DNA from: Rhynchonema sp. JSB1_4
Taxonomy: Eukaryota; Nematoda; Chromadorea; Monhysterida; Xyalidae
Direction: 5' to 3'
NCBI GenBank assembly: GCA_030248065.1
Contig: JASAMV010002196.1
Coordinates: 1 to 64,000, forward strand
Length of the DNA stretch: 64,000 nt
Shown here: in pieces, positions 50,670-64,000 of the stretch
Position numbering within the stretch: the stretch's first letter is position 1
How the letters are laid out: the number at the start of each line of letters is the position of its first letter
The notes under the pieces: generated by a model
What the model was told of the DNA's origin: nothing
The model's database searches: none
Seen by the model: the letters and a program-made list of their open reading frames with translations, nothing else
Position numbers and translations under genes: made by a program

Positions 50670-53600
50670 GCAGCACATGTGCAGACGAGTGATGTCGAGA
50701 CTGATGCAGCAGGTAGAACACATGAAAAATCACTGCGTCAATAACATTCCATGCAACTCTGTAGTATGCTCGAGGGATCACAAGTGATTTTGTCACGAAC
50801 ATGTAGAACGCCTATAGTCCTTCAGTGGTGCTGCTAAATATCGGGTGATGTAACTGGAAATAAACACACAACAGCGGCGAGTGGTGGCGTAACCAAGCAC
50901 TGTCCATTTGTGCATATTGCGTGTGGAGCATATTCCACGAAGGAGTGCTGCTGGGTCGAGTCTAAAGTGCTGTTGGTATGCGCTTGCAGTGGGGTCGTGT
51001 GCTGACAGTAGTTTCGAACTGCTTTATTTAGATGCCGCCAACGAGTGTAAGTATCGGGGAAGGCCAAACAAGTGCCCTGGGGGCCTATTTGGGATACACT
51101 TCGAAGTGAAAAATAATTTCCCACTCTAGCCCCCACTGTGTATAAGCAGATGAAACATCGCTGAAGCTGACCACAGATGGGCCTTCCACACAAAAAACTT
51201 CCGTATAACCTGCAGATACTGTAATCATTCCGGGGGTGGGCTTATTTGGCATTCTCCGTGTAACCACAAACCTCTACCTATCCGGTTGCAACCTACTCGT
51301 TCACTTCACCGCACTGTCTACATAATATGCAGCCGACCCAATGCGTTAAAACATTTAACGAACACACACGTTGCCATCGCAATGTGCGAACTGGGAAATT
51401 CTGACGACTACCCACAAATAGAACATGATCCTGTGGTACCGGCTTACGTGGAAACTTTCCAAATAGGTACAATGTTTCCAGCTGCATCAACGCAATGCCT
51501 GCTGCACAGCGATGAGTATTTCTGCCAGTTTGGCAAAAATATGTGGAAAAATTTAAGAAAGTTGTTTGGTTCGTAGTGCTTCACAGCAGTGGCACCAACG
51601 CCCAAGCGCTGCCGCCCAACAGGCTGCGTAACCCGACACCTTTGCATGATGCTATACATAGGCATGGTCAGCTGTTGAGTGAACAGTGAATACACACAAC
51701 TGGCTAGAATGTCATGCTCGTGCACTGCCGCTTTGCAGAACCTTGGTGTTGAAAAAAGAAACGACACAGAATCTATGTATGTGCAGATACATACAGTATA
51801 TTCAGAAATGGCTGCCATCACACACGTATTCCGCTTGAACAAGATTGAAAACAGTGTCAATTTAGAGGGCTCACAGTCGCAACCGCTCCAACTGCTAATA
51901 TATCGCGTGATTGAACCAGAAGAATTATTGGACATGACCAGCTATGGGAGCGGGTAATATCGATACTGGTTTCAAGGACGTTTGCATTTCCTGCGACCCC
52001 AGATCTGTCTGTCCTTAAACGCTGAAACGAAGAAACTGAGCACTCAGAAAAGTACAAAAAACCAGACACCCTCTGAGAACAATCACCATAAAGAGCGTGA
52101 TGACCTGCAAATGCGCGCAGGAAATTGCCCCATCCATGATGCTCAAAACGGGTTTATTTTTGGAGCGAGGTATAGATTATGGCGTCCAATACCAGTGCAA
52201 CGGTATTTCATGTGCGAATGTACAGATGGTTGGTTGGTTGGTACCCAGTTATCCGGAGTCACCATGTATAACGGAGTTTTCCACATAAAGCCCCCTCCCC
52301 CGAATACGAATAGAGCTCTCCGGCGAAACGTGTGCGAATAGAGCTCCTTGCGGAGGAAACACTCCTTTCAAAAATCCAGCCAAATATAAGTGATTTTGTA
52401 TGCAAAATGCCAAACACGTCATTTTTTATGTTTTCTGAGAAAAATGTCCGCCCTAAAATTCAATTATACGTCTCTTTACATGCAATATAATGTCGCTGCA
52501 ACGTACATAAGAGTAAATTCCACAATTTAGCTACAAAAGCCCGGCCGCGCATGTTTCGAATTTAGCCCCAGGGCTCTATTTGTGCAAACCGTTTTATACA
52601 ACGGATCCGATGCTGTTCGCTTATCGAACAGAATCCCGGCGGCTTTGTTTGGAAAACGCAGGTGTACGTTTTTGAAGCACTGTATACTTTGTTGCAACAC
52701 AACCATGCACACATGCCCAGAAGCTTGACGTCAGTGCGCGTGCACGCGCGCGTGAAATTTGATTCGCCCCGCAACCGCCGCCATCGCGCGTGTTGAGCAG
52801 AAATTCTATTTTCCGTAAATTGTGTGTGTGTGTGAGATGTGGCCAGCAGCTCCCAGTGATGATGACCTGACCACCACTGCCTGAGTCCTGTGTCTTCCTC
52901 CTGATGCTGCAGGGGCTGCCCGGCCATGTTGTGAGAGGCCCACGGTTTAAAATACCGTTCTCTTCGCCTGTCCTTTGACTGAATAAGGAAATCAGTCTTG
53001 AAGATTCAAGGATATGAATTGTTACACTTTGGTAACCCAAGTGGGACTTCTCTCGTTTCTCCACTGCCCAAGGCTGATGAAATACTGTATGATGAACGAC
53101 TTTGTCCTGGCACACGCATTACGTATACATATAACAACTCACCTTCAAGCCCAGAAAAATATTTGTGACTGGCATTTCAGTGCTTGGTCGGTGAGGCGAT
53201 GTTGTGCTCCATTTAATACTTGTTCGTTAACGGAGTTTGTTTGAGCATCGGTTGAGCTGCTGCATGATTCGTTCAGGGTCCATATCGCGATTCAGTTTTT
53301 GTCATCAGCCCAAACAAATATCTGGCGAGAATCCTGACGGTCCGTGCATAATTGAATCATGATTTAATTCGTATTGCATTTGGCTGATCGCAACGCCTGA
53401 CTTCTGCAATTCGCTCATGAATTAGTTTCAATTGGCTTGAACTTGGACTTCGAACGAAACGACTGTTTTTGGCATGAATTGGTTAGAAATATAATGGTGG
53501 AAATGTTTGAAATGCTGGCTGGCTGATCTTGGAACGAATCATAACGTCATGCCAGATACTCACACACGACACCAAATAAAAAACCTTCATTCTTCAGCAC

Positions 53601-56600
53601 AAGGGTTTGACTGCATATTCAATAAGACGTTTTCATGAACTGAGAATTAAGTAAAAGCATCGACACAATGTGGATACTAGCGAGAGTCACAAATCACGAC
53701 CCCGGACTTTCACTCAAACCATTTCCAAGGACCAAGGCGTGCACCTAAACTTCAGCGTACATGATACCAGCCGACGTTCTAAAGACCTGACTTGATTTAT
53801 TAACGTTTTTCTGCCGATGCCAGAAACGTCAGACGTAAAAATGATAGTGTCAGACTTAAGCGGAGCGTAAGACCTTGGGTACGATGTTAAAATTGAATGC
53901 CCAAGATTTGGAACCCTCAAAATGGACAGACACGAGCTGGTTAGCGTATACGCCAAAGATTTCACGCTAAATAACAGCGCGTTTTTCTTGCTTCTGGCTC
54001 GTTTGTGCGTGTGGCATTTGAGCCGGGAGGATTTGACACGGCTTAGAGACGTGGCTTACGCTGCTGCATGCACGCTTACTTAGGACAAGGAAGTGGTAGT
54101 AACCGGGAGTGACATTTTATCGTGATACCAATGCCGTCTGCCTGAAAGAAACTCTACGAACGGACTGTTTTTAATTTCAAAGGTTTTCTATTGCATTAGT
54201 TTTGTGAAATAAAATGTCCTTGCTGCAGTGTCGGATCCAGCTTTCGGCAAGAGGGGGGGGGCAAATCCAAAAAGTCGTTTTCGTCATCTAGTGCTTGTTC
54301 CATTTTTGAAAAGTTGTTTTTATATAGTGCTTGTTTAGAATTTCGCGCTTTTTACATCAAATATCATGCAAAATGTGGCAATGCGCGCGACGCGCGCAAA
54401 ATTTTGGCACTTTTTACGCGTGCGAAAGCCAAATTTCACTGAAAATACGGGCGTATCTGAGGCGCGAAGCGCGCGCGCGGGAAAATAAAACACGGATTTT
54501 TTTGCGAAATGTGAGTGGTCTTATTTACGGATCAGCATTTCTCAAACGGCTGTTGCCGCTTTCACATATATGGTTCAGTTCACTAATCTTGACGCATAAA
54601 GACTAAAAAGCACGTCATTCGCTGCATGAAAGCAGAAAGTGAAAGTTTTCGAGAGTAGGTCAAGCGCAAGCAGACCAGAAATAGAGACACAAACAAGAGC
54701 CACGTCACCGCGTCTCTAAAACGCTCATAAATTCACATTTGAAATCGAAGTGATTTTGAATTGAAATCTGTTTTTCAGTGTGCAACCACGTCTGAAAGTG
54801 GCGTGCATATGTATGGGTTTGGTCTGAGAAAGAGAGAGGTCCATTAAACATTCCAGTCGCCGGGAGAGAAAAAATAAGCACCAGCAGCACTAAATTTGTT
54901 TACGAATACGAACACTTCTGGAACTGCTGGACCCAAAAGGCCCGCCCGCGCAAAAAAAGTAGTCCAGACATTGCCTGCGTATACGTAAAGTTGTTGAATA
55001 CGAACGCGTTTGTTCGGGCATAAGGTACACATGTAGCGCGCGTTGTCCTCAGGGAGTGCGTTTGGTGAAAATAGCAAACTTTGTTCTGGCCAGGTGACGA
55101 CCAATGTCGAATAAGCATCCTATCACTGACTAACGGTGGGGATGATTTGAAGGACTTTCTGGTGTGCCGCTGGCCCACATACATAGGTACTATGCTTGCT
55201 TTGAGCTTTTCTCACAGTTGGAAACAGCAACATGCCAAACTTTTGCGAAGTGCTATTAATCTTGTTTATGTCGACTACATATAACTGACAACAGATCTCA
55301 ATCTCAAGAGAACAAGTTCTGTGCTGCATTGTAGTACTTTACAATTGCAACAGTACTGTAGTTAACCATATATCAAACATTATAATTTTTTCGTCTTTCG
55401 ATTATTCAGATGCATCAGCCACGTAGTACCTATGTACATGACAAATGCATCTGTAGCTGATTGGCCATGGTGATGAAACACGAAACAGTGTAAGCGAATT
55501 GGCCGTGTTTCAAATACGCACAGCGCAGAGAGGCTACAAACCACAGACGGAAGCTATATCTCGGTCCGAGGAAGTTAAAAAATGCTGTGATGAGCTATAT
55601 GTAGCACGTTTTCCAAATTTCGTGCATGAAAATTTCTTACGTCAGCTGATATCCGGCCGAAGCTTGGTGTTGCGTCTGGGGGACTTTGGGTCACGCACGC
55701 GCTGGCAAAGTGGCCCGCTCACTTGGGCTCATCAGGATGGAGATTGTGTGAATGAATCTTGGAAGGAATATTACCTGATTCTGCAAGGGAACTGACAAAA
55801 CCCCTCTGATGTCGGACAGATGGCAGATTTGAAATTTTCCGCCGAGCTAAGACGTCAGTTTGTGTACTTTCTTGAGCTTCCTCTGTCTCCCCGGTAGTAT
55901 TTACGTTTAAGTCCACATTGACTTAGACCGGTCAGTCATTCAGATACAAGCCATGGGCTCTCAAAGTACACGGAGGTGTACCCCAAAGGATAACGATGCA
56001 CATAAGCGTATATAAGTGTGCAGTCACTTTGCCGCCCAGCATATTACAGTACATACATATGTGTACACGCAGCACACGCATGCGCACACGCATAATTCGC
56101 GGTTTTCGTATCTAAACCACCCAGGGTCTCACTGCGAAGGCCGGGAGTTTCAAAATACTTGTCTCAAATTTACTCTAGCTGCGCTGTTCTGGCTCAGCTG
56201 AATTTGAAATTTCGGGCATATTGTACGTATGTATCACACCAAGGAATTTCAATTGCGGAGTTGGACTGCTTGCCATGAGCGGCCATAGATGGCAAGTCAC
56301 CCAGGCGCGTGTTAGCCAGCTGTGGGTGTAGTTAGGCACCCGCCAACACCACATGTCAGGTCGGGTTGGCGTTAATGTGGTTTGTGCGCGGACGCCCAAA
56401 TCAGCCCACAAACATATCCATATGAGAGAGACACCACGATACATGGCTGATTTATGGCATAAAGTCCGCTCAACGGAACTGTGTCCTGAAGAATAAAGGC
56501 GAATTCATTGTTGGGATAGAATTCTGGCCCAGATTTATGTCATGTGACCTATAGTAAATCTCGAACACAAGTCTACATAATCAGAAGTTTACTGTTTGAA

Positions 56601-58305
56601 GCTTGCCTGTTCAGAACATTTCGAGCCTAGAAATATTTCCACCACCCCGAGTGACAACACCACGGTAAGGTGTCTGCAGTTCAAGGGCAGCGAACTTCAA
56701 CCACATAAACTCCGTACGCTTACACACGCGACGATATCCGTGTTGCCTTATCAGTGGCAACCGGGAGTTATAGGCATACGTCATCACAGTTAAGAGTGAC
56801 ACCAAAGGGACCTCTTTGTGTCTCTGTATGAACTTTGATTATTAGCACAGCGCGCAGGGCACAGTCAAACTCAGACGCGATTGCACCCCAGCTGGCCTTG
56901 GCCAGCAGTGTCAAACGCATTGTGACGTATCGTTGACCATAGCACTTTGGTACAGGTGCACATTGGTCTCCTGATGCTTCACGACAGTAACGAATAAGCT
57001 TAAAAGAACTACAGTATAAGCCGCGGAGTTTGCGGTTCCAACAAATCTGCCACCGATGGCTTCTAGAATACCAGCGGCTGAGCAAAATCAAAATCGCAAC
57101 ACGTGAAGAAATGAAAATTTTTCAGTTTCGAAACAAACACCTCGCAAAGCTCACCGAAAATTGAAAGGCACTGCTGGAAAAAACAATGGTGCATAGGATT
57201 TTCTTGGCAACGCAGCCTCGTATCGTTAAACTGGGCGAGTGAGTAATTTTTGAAGCGCTGGCGCGCGCCTTAGCTGAGTATTTTGTGCCCATGATAACAT
57301 CTCAGCGCGTGTGGCTAAGCCGTTCGCTAAGCTATGCGAACCTGGATTGGGAACAGCAAGCGTTTCCAGGCGCTATGAAACCAATGTGAACGAGCCTCCC
57401 AATGTCGGCACAAGCAAATGCTTATTTTATCCATGCTTGCGTGAACCCCCAAAGCATACGCATGCAAGAAAATGAGTGTTCACTGGAAACCAAGTGTCTC
57501 TTTTTTGTAACCATATTGTAACACGGATATACTGTATGCAGAGGCAGGTGCAGCATGGTTCGAATTTTCTCGCGAAGTCCAGGATTTGCTCCACGTGCTC
57601 CCGCTCTGAGATTGAGATTTAAGGAATCAGCTGTATACCCAAACAGTCAGCTCCGTTGGTGCTGAGTGGATTCGGTGCCATGTTGAGACTTTTCGGACCA
57701 TAATAGCATCTGTTCTGCCAGCACCAAAAAAACTAACAAAAAAGCTCCCAAAAACAGTGAACTATGCATGTCTCTTTTACGCTTTGGAGTAGAGGTAGTA
57801 GAACCAGTGATATTCCAAAAATAAACCAAGAAAACCCTAAAATGCGTGTCACGTCAGAAACAACAGAAAAATGTCGGACTGGTCCGCAGACCAGTATACT
57901 CAAGGAAAAAACCATAAAAGACTTTGTACTGGTCGCGATAAATGTAAAGATACAGAGCAAATCACAAATCATAAGCGAAAAGGCCAACAACTCCTTTGGG
58001 TGTTTTTACGGAGTTTCAGCAGACCTCAACGTGGCACGACAAAGTGGCCTCACGGGTCGTTTTATCGCCTCATGCTGACGTTTTCGTTAACCTTTGTGCT
58101 CACTTCGTGCCTCACGTGCGTTTTTGTCATGACCAATAATTTTCTTTTTGCCAAGAGCATGCAATGCACTATGTGTAGTAAATTTCTAATTTCGTTGCCT
58201 CATGCATTTTCACAGACGCAGAGAAACTCCCGTTGGAAGTCGAGACAGACAACAAGCTCAACACACATTGACCAAGCCGCGCAGCTGACACACACAGCTT
58301 GTGCG

Positions 58306-58825
58306 CAGGGTTGGGCAAAAAAAACGACGGCGTTTTTTCTTAAAAAAAAACGACGTTTTTTTTAAAAAAAAAACGCCTGGGTCGTTTTTCGTTTTTTTAA
58401 ACCCTGAATTTCCTTGATTTTCCCTGATTTTTCAGGGAAAGTACCCTGATTATCAAGGAAAATCAATTTTTTGTCCCATTTTTTTCAAAAAATTTTCGAC
58501 CAATTTTTACTTTGTCGAGATACGTCGATATACGGAGTTTGACTTTCAGTGATGACCCCGGCCAAAGTTGGTCCCATGATGCGGGTCTGATATGAGATCT
58601 TAACAACTCGCTAGAAAAGGGTTGAAACCCGTTTATTTTGCCTCAGAACACATAGAATTACTTCATTTAACCACGTTTTCTTCCCAACATGAGCGTTTTC
58701 CAATTTTTCTGGGGGCATATTTTGGTCATCTGGGCGTTTTAAAAAAACGTTTTTTTTAAAAAAAAAACGTTTTTTTTAAAAAAAAAACGATTTTTTTTGA
58801 AAAAAACGTTTTTTGCCCAACCCTG
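58306..58825. mobile_element. hAT-type MITE, copy 6 (520 bp)
   Basis: Termini CAGGGTTGGGCAAAA and TTTTGCCCAACCCTG, 8-bp duplication CTTGTGCG (58298-58305, 58826-58833). Homopolymer A/T blocks near the ends are punctuated by ACG, as in AAAACGTTTTTTT. The core differs from the other copies, so it is a separate subfamily. Confidence 0.9.
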
Positions 58826-59748
58826 CTTGTGCGACTGAAACATTCGAAACGCACACGAAGGCAGCTGCGTGGCTTGTTGACTGTGCGCTGAGCTTGTTGC
58901 CTGCCTCGACTTCGAACGGGAGTTTCCCTGCGCCTGTAAAAAAACGCATGAGGCAGCGAAATTAGAATATTACCATACGAAAGAAATGTTTTGGTCTGAT
59001 TCTGTTTCAGTTGGACGGCGGCTGTGTCCCCCAGCGCCACCCAGTCTCCAAGGCAAAATGGTACAAAATAACAGTGAGTGATTGGCGGGTCATCACCGAA
59101 CTGAAACGTTGACAAATTTGTTCATTTTATCCGATACAGTGCATGAACATAGATGAGCACAACACATTTGGTTACATTCAGGCAAATGCCCGTTTTGCCA
59201 GACTGGTTTAGCATAAACGCCAGGTCAATTACTGGTTTAAACATGTTGAGTAAACGGCACTGAAAATGATAGTAAAGGGTTTACACCGAATCAAGAAGAA
59301 AAGCTCGGAATAGTTTCAATATAGAGCATGACTAGCTAGCGAGAGATTGTGCGAGCATCACTGAATGTTTGCATTGGGATCTTCGCTGGAAACTTGGAAA
59401 AACCACTTGCATACCCTGTGGAACAATAGGCAAATTTTAAACATGTTGTCCGGCGCAACATTTGACACCGAGCAGACAACATAAAACAATATCGCCCTGT
59501 AAAAAATATATGAAACATAAATACATCTTGATTGCTGCAAATCAAGTATCACTCGGCACAGTGGCTATACATGTATATACAGTATAGCTCTGTTTTACGG
59601 TTCGTAGGTGTGAAAAGAGAAATACATGGTACCTAACATCATGAAACAAAAGTCTGTGGTCAACAAATCAACCCAGATCTTGGAAAGGAACAGAATTATG
59701 GAGGTGTACTATAAAATATCAGAAGAATGAGGTAAATTCGGCGCAGGC

Positions 59749-62700
59749 CTAATCAGGCAGTCCGTCAGTGTCGCGTTTCGTCTTCATCGCAGTCGCGTAC
59801 CATTCGAGTTCTGTAAGCAGCTTGGTGACCTTTCCGTTCAGCTGGTCCACCTTCTCGCCGATTCCGCCACCGCTGTCGTCAATGTGCTGCGAACAAAAAT
59901 GACCGAAATCTATTTTTGGTCCAAATATAAGCGTGCCCGTGGTCGCTGGATCTGGGGGCTGCGCCGCATCGAAAACGGCTCAAGTGACACTAGCCGATGC
60001 CGAGCAATAACTTTGTGATTTTTTCGTGTCAGAGGTATGTACCCAATGACTGTCAAGTTCAATGAAAGTATGCTGTGCGAATGAAAAAACTGTCTGACAA
60101 ACCAAACTGGGCTCATCACAAAGTTATGCGTTACATACAGTGAAACATTATTAGTGAACGTATGTGCACGGGACGATGCGCTTGGCTTTGTTTTGTAAAA
60201 TGTTTTGCCCAACATATTCAGCACGTGGATTCTTGACGTTTTGCAAGAACTGGAGTTCAACTGATAACAGAGGTAAAAAAACATCATGATGACAGTTTAT
60301 TCAAAACGTTTTTTGTTCGCTTTGACCCTGAATTTAATCTGTGCATATACGCCAACGATAGACTAAACGAACATTAAAGACAGTCTACGGGAGGTTGTCA
60401 CTCAGCCCCCGAATACCGTAAGCCACCGCAAGCGAGATCGTTGCGAGACCCATGCTGATCGCTGCTTATCGACACGTGTATTAGTGGCAGCAAGCTGGAA
60501 ATTGTCATCGTGCGCGTCGATCATCAAAACTTCGAAATGTTTGTTGGTGTTTAAGAGCGCGGGGGAATAGTAACAGATAGGTGTCAATGGAATAGGGTTC
60601 ACAAATCGAAAAAAATGGATTTCGCTCATATTGCACAAAAAGTTGACTAATACATTTACTAAGACACATACAAAATTTTGGTTCCAAACTCCAAAGCATT
60701 AAATAGTTATGGGCGCATTTAAGTGGGCAGGTCGAAGATTTCTTGAAATTCCAAAAATGCACCAAGTTTATGTTGATGAGGCTGTCATTTGTTTTAGATC
60801 GGATGCTATTTAGTGAAAATAACTCATAATAGTCAATTTTTTATCTACTTTTCAACCATGTAAAAATAAAGGCAAAAATTCGCTGCATTTTCTCTTCCGT
60901 TGAATTTTTCAAAAATCAGCTCTGAAATTTAGTGCATATCAAAAACAACCAATTTTAAAAAAGTCCTCACCGACGAATTCTTTCTATTTGGTCTCAAAAT
61001 GTGCGCCATAAAATTCTGATATTGGGTTATAAATCTGGTTTGTGACAAATTTGAATATCTCCTGAAAAGTTTAGATAAAGAACATTATTTTTGTTTTTTT
61101 TGTCTTTTTCTTTGCACGGATTCGCATTGGAGAAACGACCGATGTGTGTGTGTCACGAACGGCAACAAGATGCTTGCAATGTAGTCTGAAAGTAAACAGC
61201 TTGTTCATGACACATGACAAGCTATCAAAATGGATACAAGTTCAGAAATGCAAGCTATTTGGCACCGGCCGTGATTGGCAAAAATGATTTTTTTTCAAGT
61301 GGCGGACAATTCGCCATGCATCACACGAGGTGAGCAACAAGCAACAACAACACACATTATACAAGCAGTCAACACAACACACACATTATAGCTGCAACAC
61401 AACACGTTTTATGTAAACGGCAGAACACACATGCGCACGCGCAAATACATTTATGTAACACATTAAGGCAAGCCAGCGAGCGGATTGCATAGCGCAATCG
61501 GTTAGGCGCAGCATTGAACATGCGTGCGTGTGTCTGTCGCACAGGTTCAAACCCTGTAGTGTGTCTTTTTTTTGCGTCGCGGGTTTTGGGTGAACGTCTT
61601 ACGATTATTACCTTTTATTTTGTAACTTGATGCAATGGAAAAACATTTAGAAATAGGCAAGAGTTGAAACAAACGAATAGCCCGTCACAGATTGCTGCAT
61701 TTTCCTAACAAACGGTTGCCTCGAAAGCACATGAATTGAAAGCACTCTCGTGGTATTTACAGTTAAGAAACACACATGTATATAGGCTTCAGCAGCATAC
61801 ACATCAGAACTTGGCAATCACGCATCAACTTTTGCGTATTCCATCATTCAATTGAACTGCGCACCACGATAAAACAAGAAAGAAAATAAAACGAAGAAAA
61901 TTTTTTGCTTCATACTAACATATATTGCCGACAATATTCAAATTTGTCACAGACCACATTTATACGCCAATACCAGAATTTTATGGCGCACATTTTGAGA
62001 CCCAATAGAAAGAATTCGTCGGTGAGGACTTTTTTAAAATTGGGTGTTTCTGAGATGCACTCGTTTTTTTGACATTTTTTTAAAAAAATGCAATGGAAGA
62101 GAAAACATCCAATATCGTGCAACTATTTTTGCGCAGCTGAAAAGCGGACAAAGAACTGCTATATGTGTGCAAATTTCAGCACCGAATGTTGTTTATCGGC
62201 TGAGATCCAATTAGATTGACATTTATTTTTTCAGCATTTTTCATTTTTAAAATTTCCCAAAAAATTCAAACCGAGCACCTTTAAATTGAAATTACTGAAA
62301 GTATACTTACATTTGGAACGCCAAACTTGGTGAGCATTCCTAAATATGTTGTGGCATTGATTTCCCATCAAAAAAACCATATCCAAAATTTCAGTTTTGT
62401 GAACCGTACTTTGCGATTCTTACCACCCCACGCTCTTAACACACAAAACATAGATAAAAAACGAAATGGTCTCGACACGATCCTTGCAGATCAAAACTAC
62501 GGTGGGTTACGGTATTCGGGGGCTGAGTGACAACCTCCCGTAGACTGCCTTTACCTGAGTGACACTGCCAACCGACATCACATTTGGAATCGGACATGCG
62601 CCCAGTTCGGTCATCATTGCGCGCAGCTGAGACACCATCACCACACCGCCACCTGGACCTGGAGCGGGGGAAATGGGCACAAATTGTGCGTCAACCACAA

Positions 62701-64000
62701 TTTCAAATTAGCGTTTTCTTAAATCAGACGTTTCTTGTTGTCGAAAAAGAAGAAATTTATTGCAGTTACACCACCAAACCTAGACTGTAGCACACGATCG
62801 CTGACGGTTTGTACTTGTAGATCTTGGGCGGACAGTGGTCGAGGAGGTTGGTGATCACCTGCAAACATGTTTCGTGTTGTTGGAAGTCGGACCCGACTAT
62901 TCAAGTGTGTCTGACTGACTGAATTTCAAAAACCGGTTGATTAGGCTCGGTTTGGTTTGCGTCTGGGATCCGCCATGTATGGCCAGAGCTTTTCAGTTAG
63001 AGAACCCCCTCCCCCGGATAGAGTCCTCGGGAGCCCTAACTGGGAAATTTTCCATCAACATCACAGATTATTTGTTTATCTCGTACTTTCCTTTCCGTTG
63101 TTTTGTCGGTTGTCTTACCTCATTCAGATAAGAAATTTCGTCACAATAATAACGCTCAAACATGTTCGCAGAATGTCAAAATGCTGTTCTGAAATGATAC
63201 CACTGACAATGTTGAAAACACCAAATTTCAGCAAGTAAGAGCCTCCCGTGGGTTTAAGTGAAAAACTCCGGTAAGGCTTCAATCGATGGGGGATGGGATC
63301 TTGCACGTAAACGCATGCCCCTTAGGTATAGAGCAAACACATACAGGAAGAAGAACGCAACCAAAACCAACAGGCGATATGGTCCTGTTGTATTCGGGCG
63401 CAATCAACAGATAGGCATCGGCCGTTTTCACATTCTCGTTCAACCAACGCACGCCATCTGGCGCTTCGGACGGATCTTTGTAGAAATGCAGCGGGTTGCG
63501 CATCAGCTCGAAGCCGACGTTGAGCGGGTCTGTCAAAAGGATATTGAAGTAATATACATGGAATGGGAAGCTTTTGGAATAAAATTTGAAGTTAGTTCAT
63601 TGTTTGGTGGTGTTTTGGGTGGTTTTAGATTTGATCTGAGCTAATGGGGTTGAAAATTTTTAAGAACGACGAACAAAATTGCAGGGTGTTCTCCGTGGGC
63701 TCGCAGAGGCTCACATATTCAAAAAGGACACTGTTGAACCTCCGGTCGCTTAAGTTTCGCAAATTATTATGTCCTGATTACGATTTTGTGCGTTAAAATT
63801 CCAAAGAAAAACCGACCTGCCAGAAGCAAAGAGGTGTAATAAACACGAATGTTGAATTGACTGACACCCACCAACGAGACAGATCTCATGTCCGCGAGCC
63901 TCCAATTTCGGTTTGATGAATTTCCAGACGCGATCGCAATTTCTGCCATTCCTCACGCTGCCGAGCATCACCACGATCTTCAGTCGAGCGCTCGACGCCA
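59749..64000 (-). CDS. NADPH-dependent FMN reductase-like protein, 5' end beyond window
   Basis: Exons: 63872-64000 (cut by the window edge), 63372-63529, 62780-62858, 62555-62658, 59749-59886. Phases agree; about 201 residues are visible. A flavodoxin-like fold is shown in order: the first strand and phosphate-binding loop VVMLGSVRNGRNCDRV, then DPLNVGFELMRNPLHFYKDP, the flavin-contacting LIAPEYNRTISP, LLDHCPPKIYKYKPSAIVCY, and GPGGGVVMVSQLRAMMTELG. It ends with a helix KVTKLLTELEWYATAM. Family role: two-electron reduction of FMN or quinone-type substrates with NAD(P)H in the cytosol. Usual family length is about 180-210 aa, so little is missing. The last intron is 2.7 kb and contains the foldback at 60381-62547, which starts 8 nt after the exon 4 donor junction. 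Confidence 0.9.
60381..62547. mobile_element. Long foldback element in the last intron of the FMN reductase gene (2.2 kb)
   Basis: The first 41 bp (CAGTCTACGGGAGGTTGTCA onward, 60381-60421) are perfectly repeated in inverse at 62507-62547. Further inside, arms diverge but still match: 60957-61070 pairs with 61936-62046 (TCCTCACCGACGAATTCTTT, ATGTGCGCCATAAAATTCTG), giving arms of several hundred bp. No transposase frame or clear target duplication was seen. The loop holds a tRNA-like sequence. Confidence 0.8.
61483..61565 (+). pseudogene. tRNA-like sequence in the loop of the foldback
   Basis: D arm GCGC/GCGC with loop AATCGGTTAG, anticodon-like loop TTGAACA (GAA), a variable-arm-like hairpin GTGCG...CGCAC and a perfect T arm (ACAGG TTCAAAC CCTGT) with B box GGTTCAAACCC, then a T run. 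The acceptor stem does not pair and the anticodon stem is only 3 bp. Pol III boxes are good, so it could be a SINE-type promoter. Confidence 0.5.

Noticed and set aside
61483..61565. Functional tRNA gene
   Set aside because: Good pol III boxes but acceptor stem unpaired and anticodon stem weak; kept as tRNA-like only.

Overview
The window looks like a repeat-rich animal genome, most likely a nematode. Protein-coding genes are split into small exons by GT-AG introns that run from about 70 bases to several kilobases and are full of transposable elements. The nematode suggestion rests mainly on the potassium channel at 39085-46320. Its IWFGGKK stretch after the last membrane helix and its DPxERYxxYQxEW tail look like the TWK channels of worms. 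This is inference from memory, not a database match. There are no operons, CRISPR arrays or other prokaryotic features.

Layout from left to right: (1) 963-4893, minus strand: two tandem copies of a secreted cysteine-rich protein gene. The left copy runs off the window edge and the right copy is complete (8 coding exons, about 263 aa). (2) 6062-7970, minus: a 4-exon globin (149 aa). (3) 10945-12030, minus: a likely small secreted cysteine-containing protein whose first exon is clear and whose later exons are uncertain. (4) 12-23.8 kb: few genes, with short inverted-repeat elements and a young LTR retrotransposon (16740-20023) that has an intact gag-protease ORF but no polymerase region. (5) 23824-29368, plus: a 9-exon rhodopsin-like G protein-coupled receptor (527 aa). 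(6) 31233-35089, plus: a secreted, threonine-rich mucin-like protein. (7) 35.1-38.8 kb: three mobile or foldback structures and a tRNA-like sequence between two genes that end tail to tail. (8) 39085-46320, minus: a two-pore-domain potassium channel, 16 exons and 840 residues, with the N terminus missing. (9) 46.3-59.7 kb: no recognised exon, two kinds of tandem repeat and one MITE. (10) 59749-64000, minus: an NADPH-dependent FMN reductase-like gene whose 5' end lies past the right edge.

My exon models were joined by hand. In every multi-exon gene except the one at 10945-12030, exon phases match and total length is a multiple of three. Some individual splice sites remain ambiguous and are flagged. 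The genes do not form an obvious pathway. The receptor and the potassium channel suggest neuronal or muscle signalling, and the others are secreted or cytosolic.

The strongest structural signal is the transposable-element content: six copies of a CAGGGTTG...CAACCCTG element, each with a perfect 8-bp target duplication (hAT-type); a PIF/Harbinger-like element nested inside another; large foldbacks inside introns; and GC-rich palindromes built on GCGTGCACGCG.
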